A stretch of 41,920 bases of DNA from a bacterium (GCA_030648005.1 JAUSIP010000020.1:1-41920), one strand, 5' to 3'. Shown: positions 14,329-22,714, counted from the stretch's first letter. The notes: generated by a model not told the origin, from the sequence alone. Numbers and translations: made by a program.

Positions 14329-15381
14329 ATGATAAAGAGATTCAATAACATGTTTTCTAACGATATCGGGATCGATTTGGGTACGGCAAATACCTTAGTC
14401 TTCATGTGTGGGCAGGGAATCATCATCAACGAACCCTCTGTTGTGGCGGTGAATCAGAAGACCGGGCGTATTGTGGCAGTGGGTAAGGAGGCTAAACAGA
14501 TGGTAGGCAGGACTCCCGCTCATATTGCTGCTATCAGACCGATGGTTGACGGTGTTATTTCTGACTTTGAGGTTACTGAAGAGATGCTCTCATATTTTAT
14601 AAGAAAAGCTCAGGAGACCGGCGCCAGGAAGATGGTTCGGCCGAGGATACTCGTTGGTGTTCCATCGGGTATAACTAATGTTGAGAGGCGCGCTGTTAGG
14701 GATGCGGGCATAAATGCCGGAGCTAAGGAGGTCATGATAATAGAGGAGCCTATGGCGGCTGCTATCGGCATTCATCTGCCGATTAAAGATCCGGTCGGCA
14801 ATATGATTGTGGACATAGGTGGGGGCACTACGGATATTGCAGTCATCTCTCTTGGTGGAATAGTTCAAGCTAAGAACTTGAAGATCGCAGGAGATAAGTT
14901 CAACGAGGATATAATCTCGTATGTTCGCGACGAATTCAAGATACTTTTGGGTCAGAAGACGGCTGAAGATGTTAAGATAGCCATCGGTTCGGCTTGTAAA
15001 CAAGATGTAGTAATGGAGGCATCGATTAGGGGCCGTGATCTGGTTACTGGACTACCAAGAGAAGTTGCCATTACCGATAAAGACATCAGAGAGGCGCTAT
15101 CCGGCTCTCTGAATGTATTAGTTAATTCAGTAAAAGAAGTTTTAGAGATGACTCCGCCGGAGATCGTGTCCGACATAATGCATAGAGGTATTGTAATGGT
15201 CGGAGGCGGATCAATGATCTCTGGACTTCAGTCTGTACTTGAGCAAGAGATTGGTATACCTGTATACATAGCAGATGATCCCCTTACCGCTGTTGTTCGC
15301 GGAACGGGGATAGTACTTGAAGATATGGATATGTATAAAGAGGTTTTAATAGACAACGAAGATGAGTTACCGCCAAGATAG
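14329..15381 (+). CDS. mreB: MreB, actin-like cell-shape protein (second paralog, mreCD-linked)
   Basis: A 350-aa actin homolog with NDIGIDLGTANTLVFMCGQG, NMIVDIGGGTTDIAVISLGG and GIVMVGGGSMISGLQSVL. It is directly followed by mreC (20-nt overlap), mreD and PBP2, the canonical elongation-complex order, so it is probably the main shape-determining copy. An alternative start at the ATG at 14350 (MFSNDIGIDLG) would remove seven residues and match many MreB N-termini better; I keep 14329. It differs from the 6172 paralog in the N-terminal extension and in a longer acidic C-terminus (DNEDELPPR). Confidence 0.95.
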   Translation: MIKRFNNMFSNDIGIDLGTANTLVFMCGQGIIINEPSVVAVNQKTGRIVAVGKEAKQMVGRTPAHIAAIRPMVDGVISDFEVTEEMLSYFIRKAQETGARKMVRPRILVGVPSGITNVERRAVRDAGINAGAKEVMIIEEPMAAAIGIHLPIKDPVGNMIVDIGGGTTDIAVISLGGIVQAKNLKIAGDKFNEDIISYVRDEFKILLGQKTAEDVKIAIGSACKQDVVMEASIRGRDLVTGLPREVAITDKDIREALSGSLNVLVNSVKEVLEMTPPEIVSDIMHRGIVMVGGGSMISGLQSVLEQEIGIPVYIADDPLTAVVRGTGIVLEDMDMYKEVLIDNEDELPPR

Positions 15382-16183
15382 TTTAAAACGATCGAAAAAT
15401 ATAAAACTCGGAGTGATCTATCTGGCCATAGGGGTTGTTTTTTATTTTGCTTCTGGCTTTATCCTTTCGAGTGGATTCAAGTTTCTTTCTTTTGTAACCG
15501 TACCACTTTGGAAGTTGGAGAATAATGTAAAAGATGGGACAGGCAGTTTCAGGTCTCTATTCAAATCTAAAATATCTCTTGAAGAAGAGAATCGAAGGCA
15601 GACTCTCGAACTGGAGAATTTAAGAATAAAACTTGAATCTTTATCCTCGGTTAAAAAAGAGAACGAAGATCTTATGTCCGAGATGGGTAGGGTGATCCCA
15701 CAGACAGAAGATCCTATTATCGCTTCAGTATTGTCCGGCCCGAATATTCCACCATATGGGAATTTAATCATTGATGTCGGTAGAGAACAAGATATATCTG
15801 TTGGTGATCGGGTTGTGTATTCGCCTAATGTTGTTATCGGAGAGGTCAGTCAGGTTTTTGCTCGGGTCTCCAGAGTTAAGTTGTATTCAACAGACGGAAC
15901 ACAAACCGATGTTATGATCCTGGCAGATGTGCCTATACACGCGGTTGTTAAGGGTTATGGTGGCGGGAATTTCTTTGTTGAACTGCCGAGTAGTGTGGCG
16001 CTTTCGATTGGGAATGAAATATTTATACCCGGAAGCGACAACTACATACTGGGAGTTATAGACAATATAGACATAGACCCGATTACATCTTCACAAGGGG
16101 TGCTGATCAAGTATCCGATGAATATAAAAAACATAAGGTTCGTTCATGTTATACGGGGTTCCAACGATGAATATCTGGAATAG
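15362..16183 (+). CDS. mreC: MreC-like rod-shape protein
   Basis: MreC is a bitopic protein linking cytoplasmic MreB to PBP2 outside the membrane. The layout fits: a short basic cytoplasmic tail, one membrane helix (LGVIYLAIGVVFYFASGFILSS), a coiled coil (about 75-110: SLEEENRRQTLELENLRIKLESL) and a double beta-barrel domain, with DRVVYSPNVVIGEVSQVFARVSRVKLYSTDG as the classic segment. The 273-aa length is normal. The start overlaps mreB by 20 nt, implying coupling. The end overlaps the small mreD-like gene. Confidence 0.92.
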   Translation: MSYRQDSLKRSKNIKLGVIYLAIGVVFYFASGFILSSGFKFLSFVTVPLWKLENNVKDGTGSFRSLFKSKISLEEENRRQTLELENLRIKLESLSSVKKENEDLMSEMGRVIPQTEDPIIASVLSGPNIPPYGNLIIDVGREQDISVGDRVVYSPNVVIGEVSQVFARVSRVKLYSTDGTQTDVMILADVPIHAVVKGYGGGNFFVELPSSVALSIGNEIFIPGSDNYILGVIDNIDIDPITSSQGVLIKYPMNIKNIRFVHVIRGSNDEYLE

Positions 16184-16415
16184 AATTTTTTGTGGTGCCC
16201 TACTTTTTTTCTCTGCTATACTCTTGCCCTGGTGGTTGGGAGCTATTTTGATTATTTACTTCTTTTTTGAGTTTAACAATTACTACGAGTTGTTCTTTTT
16301 TGGTCTCTTGCTTGATATTTTATACGGTTCGGACAGACCAATAATTTTTATTATAACTATTTTGCTGTATATTATTCTTAGGTATCTTAAAGGATATCTA
16401 AGACCTTATGTTTAG
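16167..16415 (+). CDS. mreD: MreD-like short membrane protein
   Basis: An ~82-aa, almost wholly hydrophobic protein with three predicted membrane segments (FCGALLFFSAILLPWWLGAILIIYFFF, YYELFFFGLLLDILYG, IIFIITILLYIILRY). It is about half the usual ~160 aa of MreD, but it occupies the exact mreD slot between mreC and PBP2, and LLLDILYG is reminiscent of the MreD GLLLDLL motif. I choose ATG 16167 (MNIWNRIF) over ATG 16146 because it overlaps mreC by only 17 nt and begins right at the membrane protein. Its stop overlaps mrdA by 8 nt. Confidence 0.7.
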   Translation: MNIWNRIFCGALLFFSAILLPWWLGAILIIYFFFEFNNYYELFFFGLLLDILYGSDRPIIFIITILLYIILRYLKGYLRPYV

Positions 16416-18087
16416 AAAAAACAGAAAACGCATTATTGTCGACATTGATCCCGATCAGATATTTCTAGATTCGAGCAACCTACCCTCTTTTGATACTGAT
16501 CAGCATGAGGGTCAAATAGAGCGACCGATCTCAAGGCAATCCTTCGTATTACTAGGGATTTTTTTTGCCGGCATCATTGCCATTTTTGCCGGACGGTCTT
16601 CTTATTTGCAAGTGTATTCGGGCGAATATTTCGCAAATAGAAGCGAATCTAATAGTTTGAAGAGGGTTTCTGTGGCCACTCCGAGAGGAATTATCCATGA
16701 CCGCAATGGTGTATCTCTGGCTTGGAATGACACAGAGCAACGTGTGTACGGAACAGAGAGCGGACTTGGCCATCTTATAGGATATGTCGGATATCCGACA
16801 CAGGAAGAGGTGGATAGATCGCCGACAACCACAGCTTTGGATCTGATTGGTAAGGCCGGTATTGAGAAGAAGTATAATGATGTTCTGACAGGTATAGATG
16901 GTAGAAAAATCGCCGAAGTCAATGCTAAGGGAGAGATACAGTCGGAGTATATTTATGAGCCGGGCTATCCGGGTAAAAATTTAGAGCTGTCAGTTGATTC
17001 AAGGGTTACGAAGAAATTTTATGAGACTATAAAAAAGTTAGCATTTGAATATAAGTTCAAGGCCGGGGCCGGGGTGATAATGGATGTTAAGACCGGAGAG
17101 ATCCTAGCTATGACCAGCTATCCTGAGTACGAGCCGGGAATTTTGTCTAACGGGGACGATAGGAAGGCTATCAACGGATATCTTAATAGTGCTGAGATGC
17201 CCTTCTTAAACAGGGTCATTTCCGGTCTGTATACTCCTGGCTCGATTTTGAAGCCAATATTCGCACTTGCAGCCTTGAATGAAGGTATTATTGCGCCAGA
17301 TAAGAAGATTTTCAGCAAGGGATATATTTCTATCCCAAACCCATTTTTTCCTGACAAGCAGTCGGTCTTTAAGGATTGGAAAGCTCACGGTTGGGTAGAC
17401 ATGCGTCGGGCGCTGGCTGTATCTTCCGACGTATACTTCTATGCGATAGGTGGAGGTTATGAAGATCAGAAGGGGCTTGGAATATTAAAGCTTGATGAGT
17501 ATAGTAAGATGTTTGGCTTGGGAACTACGACCAGGATGGAGCTTGATGCTGAGGGTGATGGCAATATCCCGACTCCAGAATGGAAGGCGGAGAATTTCAA
17601 GGGCGATAAGTGGCGTATTGGAGATACTTATATAAGCTCGATCGGTCAGTATGGATTTCTTGTTACGCCGATTCAGATGGCCAGGATGGCCGGGGCGCTT
17701 GCTACTGATGGCAAGATTGTAACACCAACAATATTTAAGAGTAAAGATGATCTGCCAGTTTCGTATGATCAAATCGACATTCCAAAAGTAATGTTTAGGG
17801 TTGTGAAGGAGGGGATGAGAGAGGGTGTTACTGACTCTGATGGGACTGCAAGAGCATTGAATTTACCTGAGGTCAAAGTAGCTGCTAAAACGGGTACTGC
17901 TGAACTCGGTATAACAAAGAAGCTGGTTAACTCCTGGGGTGTTGGTTTCTTCCCTTATGATGATCCAAGATATGCTTTCGCTCTGGTGATGGAGAAGGGA
18001 AGTAGGGAGAATGTCGTGGGAGCCAACTCAGCACTTCGAGAACTTTTTGTTTGGATGGGAAGTTCTACGCCGGAATATCTTAAGTAA
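16408..18087 (+). CDS. mrdA: Penicillin-binding protein 2 (elongation transpeptidase)
   Basis: A class B PBP that cross-links lateral-wall peptidoglycan. It has an N-terminal cytoplasmic tail, a membrane anchor at about 46-62 (FVLLGIFFAGIIAIFAG), a PBP dimer/pedestal domain, and a transpeptidase domain with SILK (S279), SSD (339-341) and KTG (494-496). Length 559 is usual. No rodA follows; the next gene is femAB, so the partner glycosyltransferase must be elsewhere. Start ATG 16408 overlaps mreD, with no Shine-Dalgarno site. Confidence 0.94.
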   Translation: MFRKNRKRIIVDIDPDQIFLDSSNLPSFDTDQHEGQIERPISRQSFVLLGIFFAGIIAIFAGRSSYLQVYSGEYFANRSESNSLKRVSVATPRGIIHDRNGVSLAWNDTEQRVYGTESGLGHLIGYVGYPTQEEVDRSPTTTALDLIGKAGIEKKYNDVLTGIDGRKIAEVNAKGEIQSEYIYEPGYPGKNLELSVDSRVTKKFYETIKKLAFEYKFKAGAGVIMDVKTGEILAMTSYPEYEPGILSNGDDRKAINGYLNSAEMPFLNRVISGLYTPGSILKPIFALAALNEGIIAPDKKIFSKGYISIPNPFFPDKQSVFKDWKAHGWVDMRRALAVSSDVYFYAIGGGYEDQKGLGILKLDEYSKMFGLGTTTRMELDAEGDGNIPTPEWKAENFKGDKWRIGDTYISSIGQYGFLVTPIQMARMAGALATDGKIVTPTIFKSKDDLPVSYDQIDIPKVMFRVVKEGMREGVTDSDGTARALNLPEVKVAAKTGTAELGITKKLVNSWGVGFFPYDDPRYAFALVMEKGSRENVVGANSALRELFVWMGSSTPEYLK

Positions 18088-18096
18088 ATTACGCTA

Positions 18097-19146
18097 ATGA
18101 AAATAAATTTTAAAGAATTAAATAAAGAAGAGTATGAGGCTATATGTAATGAAGCAAACGTACCACTGACTCAGTATTTTTTCTATGGTGAGTGGCAGAG
18201 GGAAGTCGGCAAAAAGGTTTGGAGGTATGGCATAGAAGAAGCCGGGAATGTGGTCGGATTCTTCCAGGTGATTAAATATCAGACTTCTTTTGGTAAAAGT
18301 TATTTGTATGTACCGCACGGGCCGGTGTTTCTTGGTGAGGTTTCAGAGGAGCTGATCAGTGAGTTTAAAAAGTTCTGTAATGAGTTATTAAACAAAGAAG
18401 ATTCTATATTCTTACGTCTTGATCCAACTTGGACACTCGGTGTCCAAGTGAAAGAATTATCACTTGGACACCGAGTGTCCAAGTTTATGTACGATGGCAG
18501 TTTCCAGCCGAAGTATGAGTGGATACTTGATCTATTACAGAGTGAGGAGGATATTCTGGCTGGGATGAAGAAGGTAAACAGATATAGTGTCAGACAGGCA
18601 GAAAAACTGGGAGTTGAAGTAGAAATATTAGATAAAGATTTTTCAAAATATTTAGACAAATTTTATGAATTAATAGAGGCGACGGCGGTAAGAGATGGCT
18701 TCTCGCATAATATGAAAGATTATTATAAAAAGATATTTGATCAATGCGAGCAAAATGGCAATGCTTTTATGGAGATAGCACGGTTTAATGGGCAGGTAAT
18801 GCTTGTAAATTTCTTTGTCATTTACAACAACACAGCCTTCTTTCTTTTTAGTGGATCCGAGAACGAGAATCGTAAAATAGGTTATACATATCTGGCGCAG
18901 TGGGAGGCGATGAATTATGCCAAGAGGCGGAGGTTGAAAAACTACAATTTTGGCGCAGTGATTCCAGAAGGCAATAAATACCCTTTTTATGATAACTGGC
19001 GCGGCTTCAGTGATTTCAAGAAACGCTTCGGCGGGTCCATGGTCGAATACTCAGATTATTACGATTTCATTCACAACAAATTCTGGTACACGCTTTTTGC
19101 CCTGCGCAGGTTACTCACCTTGCTACAGCGTAAGTTTGGTCGATAG
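18097..19146 (+). CDS. FemAB-family peptidoglycan bridge aminoacyltransferase with in-frame palindrome
   Basis: FemAB proteins add amino acids from aminoacyl-tRNA to the lipid II peptide to make interpeptide bridges. The product shows the two-GNAT fold segments: YFFYGEWQREVGKKVWRYG and FGKSYLYVPHGPVF at the N-terminus, MKKVNRYSVRQAEKLGVEVE in the middle, and LAQWEAMNYAKRRRLKNYNFGAV with FKKRFGGSMVEY at the C-terminus. The acceptor and aminoacid cannot be read from sequence. Residues about 110-130 are encoded by a 60-nt perfect palindrome (18426-18485) inserted in frame right after the conserved RLDPTW. Last gene of the proS-mre-mrdA operon, 9 nt after mrdA. Confidence 0.88.
   Translation: MKINFKELNKEEYEAICNEANVPLTQYFFYGEWQREVGKKVWRYGIEEAGNVVGFFQVIKYQTSFGKSYLYVPHGPVFLGEVSEELISEFKKFCNELLNKEDSIFLRLDPTWTLGVQVKELSLGHRVSKFMYDGSFQPKYEWILDLLQSEEDILAGMKKVNRYSVRQAEKLGVEVEILDKDFSKYLDKFYELIEATAVRDGFSHNMKDYYKKIFDQCEQNGNAFMEIARFNGQVMLVNFFVIYNNTAFFLFSGSENENRKIGYTYLAQWEAMNYAKRRRLKNYNFGAVIPEGNKYPFYDNWRGFSDFKKRFGGSMVEYSDYYDFIHNKFWYTLFALRRLLTLLQRKFGR
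18426..18485. repeat. Perfect 25-bp inverted repeat inside femAB
   Basis: Arms 18426-18450 and 18461-18485 are exact reverse complements separated by a 10-nt loop. Each arm is itself palindromic around CTTGGACAC/GTGTCCAAG, so the unit occurs four times in alternating orientation. It is translated without breaking the frame. The sequence is unrelated to the TCCCGA double hairpins. Confidence 0.92.
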
Positions 19147-19149
19147 CTG

Positions 19150-19178
19150 TTGACAGGAGATTGTAGATACTGTTACTC
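19150..19178 (+). promoter_or_regulatory. Promoter of the acyltransferase cassette
   Basis: TTGACA at 19150-19155, a 17-nt spacer and TTACTC at 19173-19178 (or GTTACT with 16). It lies 3 nt after the femAB stop and in front of a GGAGG Shine-Dalgarno site. Confidence 0.5.
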
Positions 19179-19196
19179 TGCCTCCTGGAGGTGTGT

Positions 19197-20093
19197 ATGC
19201 TGAACAGATTTTTGCGAGGCTTGATAGCGCTCTTCCTTGGAGGTTTGTTGACAGCCACTTTGGGTTTCGGGAGCTTTATGGTGGCGTTACCTTTGGGTCT
19301 GTTAGCATCTGTCTTTCATTGGAAAAATCCTATGACTAAAATCCTGGGAATCTGGTCGTCGATCATTGAGACTCTCCTCGCGAAGACACTTCTTGGAATG
19401 AAGATTTCTGTTTTAGGAGACATGCTACGGGGTGATGGTATTATACCGGCGGCGGAGAATGAGATCATCATCTGTCTCGGTAACCATCCCTCAACACTCC
19501 TAATGCCATGCTTCATCAGCTTCATAACCCAGATGATCTGCGGAGACATAATTGTTCTTGGTAAACGTGAGCACCTTGCTAATCCGTTTATTGGTTGGTA
19601 TATGAAATTTGCTGGTACTGGTTTGTTCATTGATCAAGATAGCAACGAGGTTACGACCGCTGCGATCAAGAAAGATCTGGCAGGTTTGCTTCGTAAGCCA
19701 TTGGCGATCATCATCTTTCCAGACTCTCATCGACCGGACGAAGAGCTTATCGCGGAGGATAAAAAGAAGTTTGCTGTAAAGATTCCTGATCTGAATGAAT
19801 GGCTTCATTACACACTTGTTCCACGAAGTGGTGCTCTCTTCACTCTCCTCCATGAGCTCAAGGATCACAATGTCAGGATCATTAACATCACGACAGCATG
19901 TTCAGTCGAAGATGACAGTATCTGGAAGTTGACGGAGATGATTGGTTCCTCGGTTCTAATCGAACCTAAAGAAGTTCGGAGCATTCCATATGAAAACCGA
20001 GGATCTCTAAATAGGTGGCTAAATATCGAGTGGGCTAAGAAAAATAATGATATAGCCAGGTGGAGACAGATCATGGGCACCCAACATGTTTAG
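19197..20093 (+). CDS. Divergent PlsC-like acyltransferase, membrane-anchored (cassette gene)
   Basis: ATG 19197 follows GGAGG (19187-19191) by 5 nt and is preferred to GTG 19191. Two hydrophobic segments open the protein (FLRGLIALFLGGLLTATLGF, MVALPLGLLASVF). The core resembles the LPCAT/LCLAT branch of glycerolipid acyltransferases: CLGNHPSTLLM at 93-103 in the place of NH-x4-D, IIIFPDSHRPDEE at about 171-183 for the FPEGT block, and LHYTLVPRSGALF at about 203-215 for the downstream PR-G motif. The Asp of NH-x4-D is not present, so activity is uncertain. It could remodel lipids, possibly scavenged ones. It stands alone, with its own promoter and terminator. Confidence 0.65.
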   Translation: MLNRFLRGLIALFLGGLLTATLGFGSFMVALPLGLLASVFHWKNPMTKILGIWSSIIETLLAKTLLGMKISVLGDMLRGDGIIPAAENEIIICLGNHPSTLLMPCFISFITQMICGDIIVLGKREHLANPFIGWYMKFAGTGLFIDQDSNEVTTAAIKKDLAGLLRKPLAIIIFPDSHRPDEELIAEDKKKFAVKIPDLNEWLHYTLVPRSGALFTLLHELKDHNVRIINITTACSVEDDSIWKLTEMIGSSVLIEPKEVRSIPYENRGSLNRWLNIEWAKKNNDIARWRQIMGTQHV

Positions 20094-20110
20094 AGCATCT
20101 ACAGTTTACA

Positions 20111-20133
20111 ACCCCGCTTAGGCGGGTTTTTTT
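20111..20133 (+). terminator. Intrinsic terminator
   Basis: CCCGC (20113-20117), loop TTAG, GCGGG (20122-20126), then seven T. Confidence 0.88.
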
Positions 20134-20138
20134 AATTT

Positions 20139-20167
20139 TTGACTTTCTGAGATTAATGGTATAGTAT
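20139..20167 (+). promoter_or_regulatory. Promoter of greA
   Basis: TTGACT at 20139-20144 with TAGTAT at 20162-20167 (17-nt spacer); TATAGT at 20160-20165 is an alternative. The predicted leader is only a few nt to ATG 20178. Confidence 0.55.
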
Positions 20168-20177
20168 GTAGGACATT

Positions 20178-20657
20178 ATGACATCAAAAAATGTAGAATA
20201 TCTTACAAAAGAGAAGCACAAGGAACTCGAGGAGGAGCTTAAGCAGGCGAAGACCATTAAGAGGCGAGAGATCGCAGAAGCCTTAGAGTTCGCGAAGTCT
20301 CTAGGAGACCTTTCGGAGAATGCCGAATATCAGCAGGCCCGTGAAGCGCAGGCGGAACTTGAAGATAGGATTTTGGTAGTGGAAGATATACTTAAGAGGG
20401 CGATGATAGTGTCTGAGAAGGGTGATGTTCGCAATAGTTCAGTTGTCTCGATGGGCTCGATGGTTACAATAAAGAAGGGAGATGGTGTAATGAAGAAGTG
20501 CCAGATCGTCGGTTCAGAAGAGTCGGATGTGGTTAATGACAAGATCTCAAATGAATGTCCACTTGGTTTGGCGATAGTAGGCAGGAAGGTGGGAGATAAA
20601 TTCGTGGTTAATACTCCGAAGGGTAATGTGAATTATACTGTGGTTTCTATCGACTAA
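20178..20657 (+). CDS. greA: Transcription elongation factor GreA
   Basis: GreA enters the RNA polymerase secondary channel and stimulates cleavage of backtracked RNA. The N-terminal coiled coil carries the acidic tip in AEALEFAKSLGDLSENAEYQQAREAQAELEDRI (the catalytic Asp/Glu pair is in DLSENAEY). The C-terminal FKBP-like domain includes MGSMVTIKKGDG and SNECPLGLAIVGRKVGD. Length 159 is exact for the family. lysS starts 21 nt downstream and probably has its own -10. Confidence 0.96.
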   Translation: MTSKNVEYLTKEKHKELEEELKQAKTIKRREIAEALEFAKSLGDLSENAEYQQAREAQAELEDRILVVEDILKRAMIVSEKGDVRNSSVVSMGSMVTIKKGDGVMKKCQIVGSEESDVVNDKISNECPLGLAIVGRKVGDKFVVNTPKGNVNYTVVSID

Positions 20658-20678
20658 ATTTTTTCTATAAACTAAAAA

Positions 20679-22142
20679 ATGGCATCACTGGAAGAGATTC
20701 GCGAGGAGCGAAAAAAGAAAATTGAATTGTTAAGGGAGGCGGGGATGGAGGCGTATCCAGCTGAATCCTTTCGAACATCTGATAATGCGACGTTTACGGC
20801 ATCTTTCGCTGATCTGTTTTCATCTCAAGAGTCTATAATTTTAGCCGGCAGGGTCATGTCTCTACGCGATCAGGGCGGGATCGTTTTTATAGATCTTTTT
20901 GATGGGACGGCTCGAGTCCAGGCTATTTTGCGTAAGGATGACATTAGTGAACAAATCTTTGATCTATTTGTAAAAGCAGTTGATGCCAGTGACTTCATCG
21001 AGATCACGGGTGTGGCCTTTACTACAAAGCGGGGAGTGAATTCCCTTCTCGGCGCTTCATGGAGAATGTTGGCCAAGAGTTTGCGTCCCGTACCGGATGA
21101 ATGGTTTGGTCTGAAAGATGAAGACGAGCGATACCGAAGACGATATATCGATATGCTCCTGAATCCGGAAGTTGCCGATCTGATCCGCAAGCGATCGGTC
21201 TTCTGGAATTCTATACGTACTTTTATGCTTGATCGGGAATTCATAGAAGTTGAGACGCCTGTACTCGAGACGTTGACTGGTGGGGCAGAGGCGAGGCCTT
21301 TTGTCACACACCACAACACTTTGGATATAGATGTATTTTTGCGTATTTCTGTCGGCGAACTTTGGCAGAAGAAGCTGATGGTTGGGGGAATATCAAGAAC
21401 TTTCGAGATCGGCAGAATATTTAGGAACGAGGGCATATCACATGAGCACGCCAACGACTACACCTCTTTTGAATTTTATGCGGCTTATCTCGATTCGCGC
21501 GAGGGAATTCCGATGTTGATTGATTTATATCGCACAGTAGCGGAGAAAACTTTCGGCAAATTACAATTTAAAATAAATGACTTTGATGTAGATCTTGGCG
21601 TAGAATGGGGAAGCTATGACTTTAATGATTTGATGCAGAAGGAGTACGGTTTTGATCCAAGAGAAGTGGGTGTTGATACTGTTATTGAATTACTCAGAAA
21701 GAATCATTTGATAAAAAGTGATGAAAAGGTTGATCTCGGCCGCGGTGTCGATATGCTCTGGAAGAAGATCCGCAAAACAATCGCAGGTCCAGCGATATTA
21801 ACCGGTATGCCGGTTTATCTTGAGCCTCTTGCTAAGAAGTCGGTTAAAGACCCACGAGTAGTAGAGAGATTCCAGATCTTGATCGGCGGTAGTGAAGTTG
21901 GGAAGGCCTTCAATGAGCTTAACGACCCAATAGATCAGTTGGAACGTTTTGGCCATCAGGAGAAGCTCCGCCAAGAAGGAGACGAAGAGGCACAGATGGC
22001 TGATATGGAATATGTTGAAGCGATGGAATATGGCATGCCGCCAACCTTCGGCTTCGGAGTTTCCGAACGACTCTTCGCTTTCCTTGCCGGTAAATCTATT
22101 CGGGAATCCCAAATCTTCCCGTTAATGCGTCCGAAGGATTAA
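20679..22142 (+). CDS. lysS: Lysyl-tRNA synthetase, class II
   Basis: It charges tRNA-Lys. An OB-fold anticodon domain (SQESIILAGRVMSLRDQGGIVFIDLFDGTARVQ) is followed by the class II core with motif 1 around RRRYIDMLLNPEV and FIEVETPVLE, motif 2 FEIGRIFRNEGISHEHANDYTSFEFYAAY, and motif 3 FGFGVSERLFAFLAGKSIRESQIFPLMRPKD. Length 487 is normal. A TATAAA at 20666-20671 ends 7 nt before ATG 20679, again a leaderless arrangement, although no clear -35 is present. A strong terminator follows. Confidence 0.95.
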   Translation: MASLEEIREERKKKIELLREAGMEAYPAESFRTSDNATFTASFADLFSSQESIILAGRVMSLRDQGGIVFIDLFDGTARVQAILRKDDISEQIFDLFVKAVDASDFIEITGVAFTTKRGVNSLLGASWRMLAKSLRPVPDEWFGLKDEDERYRRRYIDMLLNPEVADLIRKRSVFWNSIRTFMLDREFIEVETPVLETLTGGAEARPFVTHHNTLDIDVFLRISVGELWQKKLMVGGISRTFEIGRIFRNEGISHEHANDYTSFEFYAAYLDSREGIPMLIDLYRTVAEKTFGKLQFKINDFDVDLGVEWGSYDFNDLMQKEYGFDPREVGVDTVIELLRKNHLIKSDEKVDLGRGVDMLWKKIRKTIAGPAILTGMPVYLEPLAKKSVKDPRVVERFQILIGGSEVGKAFNELNDPIDQLERFGHQEKLRQEGDEEAQMADMEYVEAMEYGMPPTFGFGVSERLFAFLAGKSIRESQIFPLMRPKD

Positions 22143-22161
22143 TACTTTGATAATGAGGTTA

Positions 22162-22189
22162 AAAACCACCCAGAAATGGGTGGTTTTTG
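22162..22189 (+). terminator. Intrinsic terminator after lysS
   Basis: AAAAACCACCC pairs with GGGTGGTTTTT around a 6-nt loop (stem core 22167-22172 and 22179-22184). The arms are symmetrical A/T tracts, so it could act in both directions. Confidence 0.9.
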
Positions 22190-22190
22190 T

Positions 22191-22199
22191 TATCCACAG
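22191..22199 (+). promoter_or_regulatory. Consensus DnaA box upstream of mraZ
   Basis: TTATCCACA is an exact match to the strong DnaA box. It is the only one noticed in the window and lies about 35 nt upstream of the mraZ -10. A chance 9-mer is possible. Confidence 0.35.
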
Positions 22200-22217
22200 T
22201 TGGCATTGTTAGGTATT

Positions 22218-22263
22218 GTGGAGACTAGTGGTATATAATGTGTAGCAAGTGGGAGGGAGTGGG
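22218..22263 (+). promoter_or_regulatory. mraZ promoter and probable MraZ operator
   Basis: TATAAT at 22234-22239 is the likely -10. GTGGG at 22249-22253 and again at 22259-22263, 10 nt apart, matches the TGGGN direct repeats that MraZ binds for autorepression. Two weaker copies, GTGGA at 22218 and GTGGT at 22228, keep the same 10-nt spacing on the other side of the -10. Confidence 0.55.
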
Positions 22264-22279
22264 ATAAAAACAATATAAA

Positions 22280-22714
22280 ATGCTCATCGGAACGCATAAA
22301 CATATACTGGACAGCAAAAAAAGAGTTTCCTTACCGGCGAGATTTCGTAAGGAGATGGGTAATGAAGTTGTTATAACTCACGGCCTTGATAGCTGTTTGT
22401 TCGTTTACACAATTAGCGAGTGGGAGAAGGTGGCAGAGAAGCTTTCTGGCATGTCGATGGGTACTACTGATAGCCGAAGCATCAATAGATTCATGCTGGG
22501 CGGAGCGACACTGACAGAGATAGATTCTATTGGAAGAATACTTGTGCCGGAATTCTTGAAAGAGTTCGCCGGACTACAGGAGAAGGTTGTGATCATTGGT
22601 GTGCACTCAAGGCTGGAGATCTGGGATGAAGAGAAGTGGAAGACTTACAGTAGAGAGACAGAGATGCAGGCCGATAAGCTGGCACAGAAGTTGGGTGAAT
22701 TAGGAGTGATGTAA
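22280..22714 (+). CDS. mraZ: MraZ, transcriptional regulator of the dcw cluster
   Basis: MraZ is a ring-forming AbrB/SpoVT-fold DNA-binding protein that represses its own operon. The 144-aa product has two repeats of the fold: LIGTHKHILDSKKRVSLPARFRKEM at the N-terminus and TEIDSIGRILVPEFLKEFAG in the second half. It leads the division and wall cluster and overlaps rsmH by 1 nt (TAATG). GTGGG repeats in the leader are suitable operators. No Shine-Dalgarno site lies directly before ATG 22280; the GGGAGGGAGTGGG stretch is 17 nt away and is better explained as operator. Confidence 0.95.
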   Translation: MLIGTHKHILDSKKRVSLPARFRKEMGNEVVITHGLDSCLFVYTISEWEKVAEKLSGMSMGTTDSRSINRFMLGGATLTEIDSIGRILVPEFLKEFAGLQEKVVIIGVHSRLEIWDEEKWKTYSRETEMQADKLAQKLGELGVM

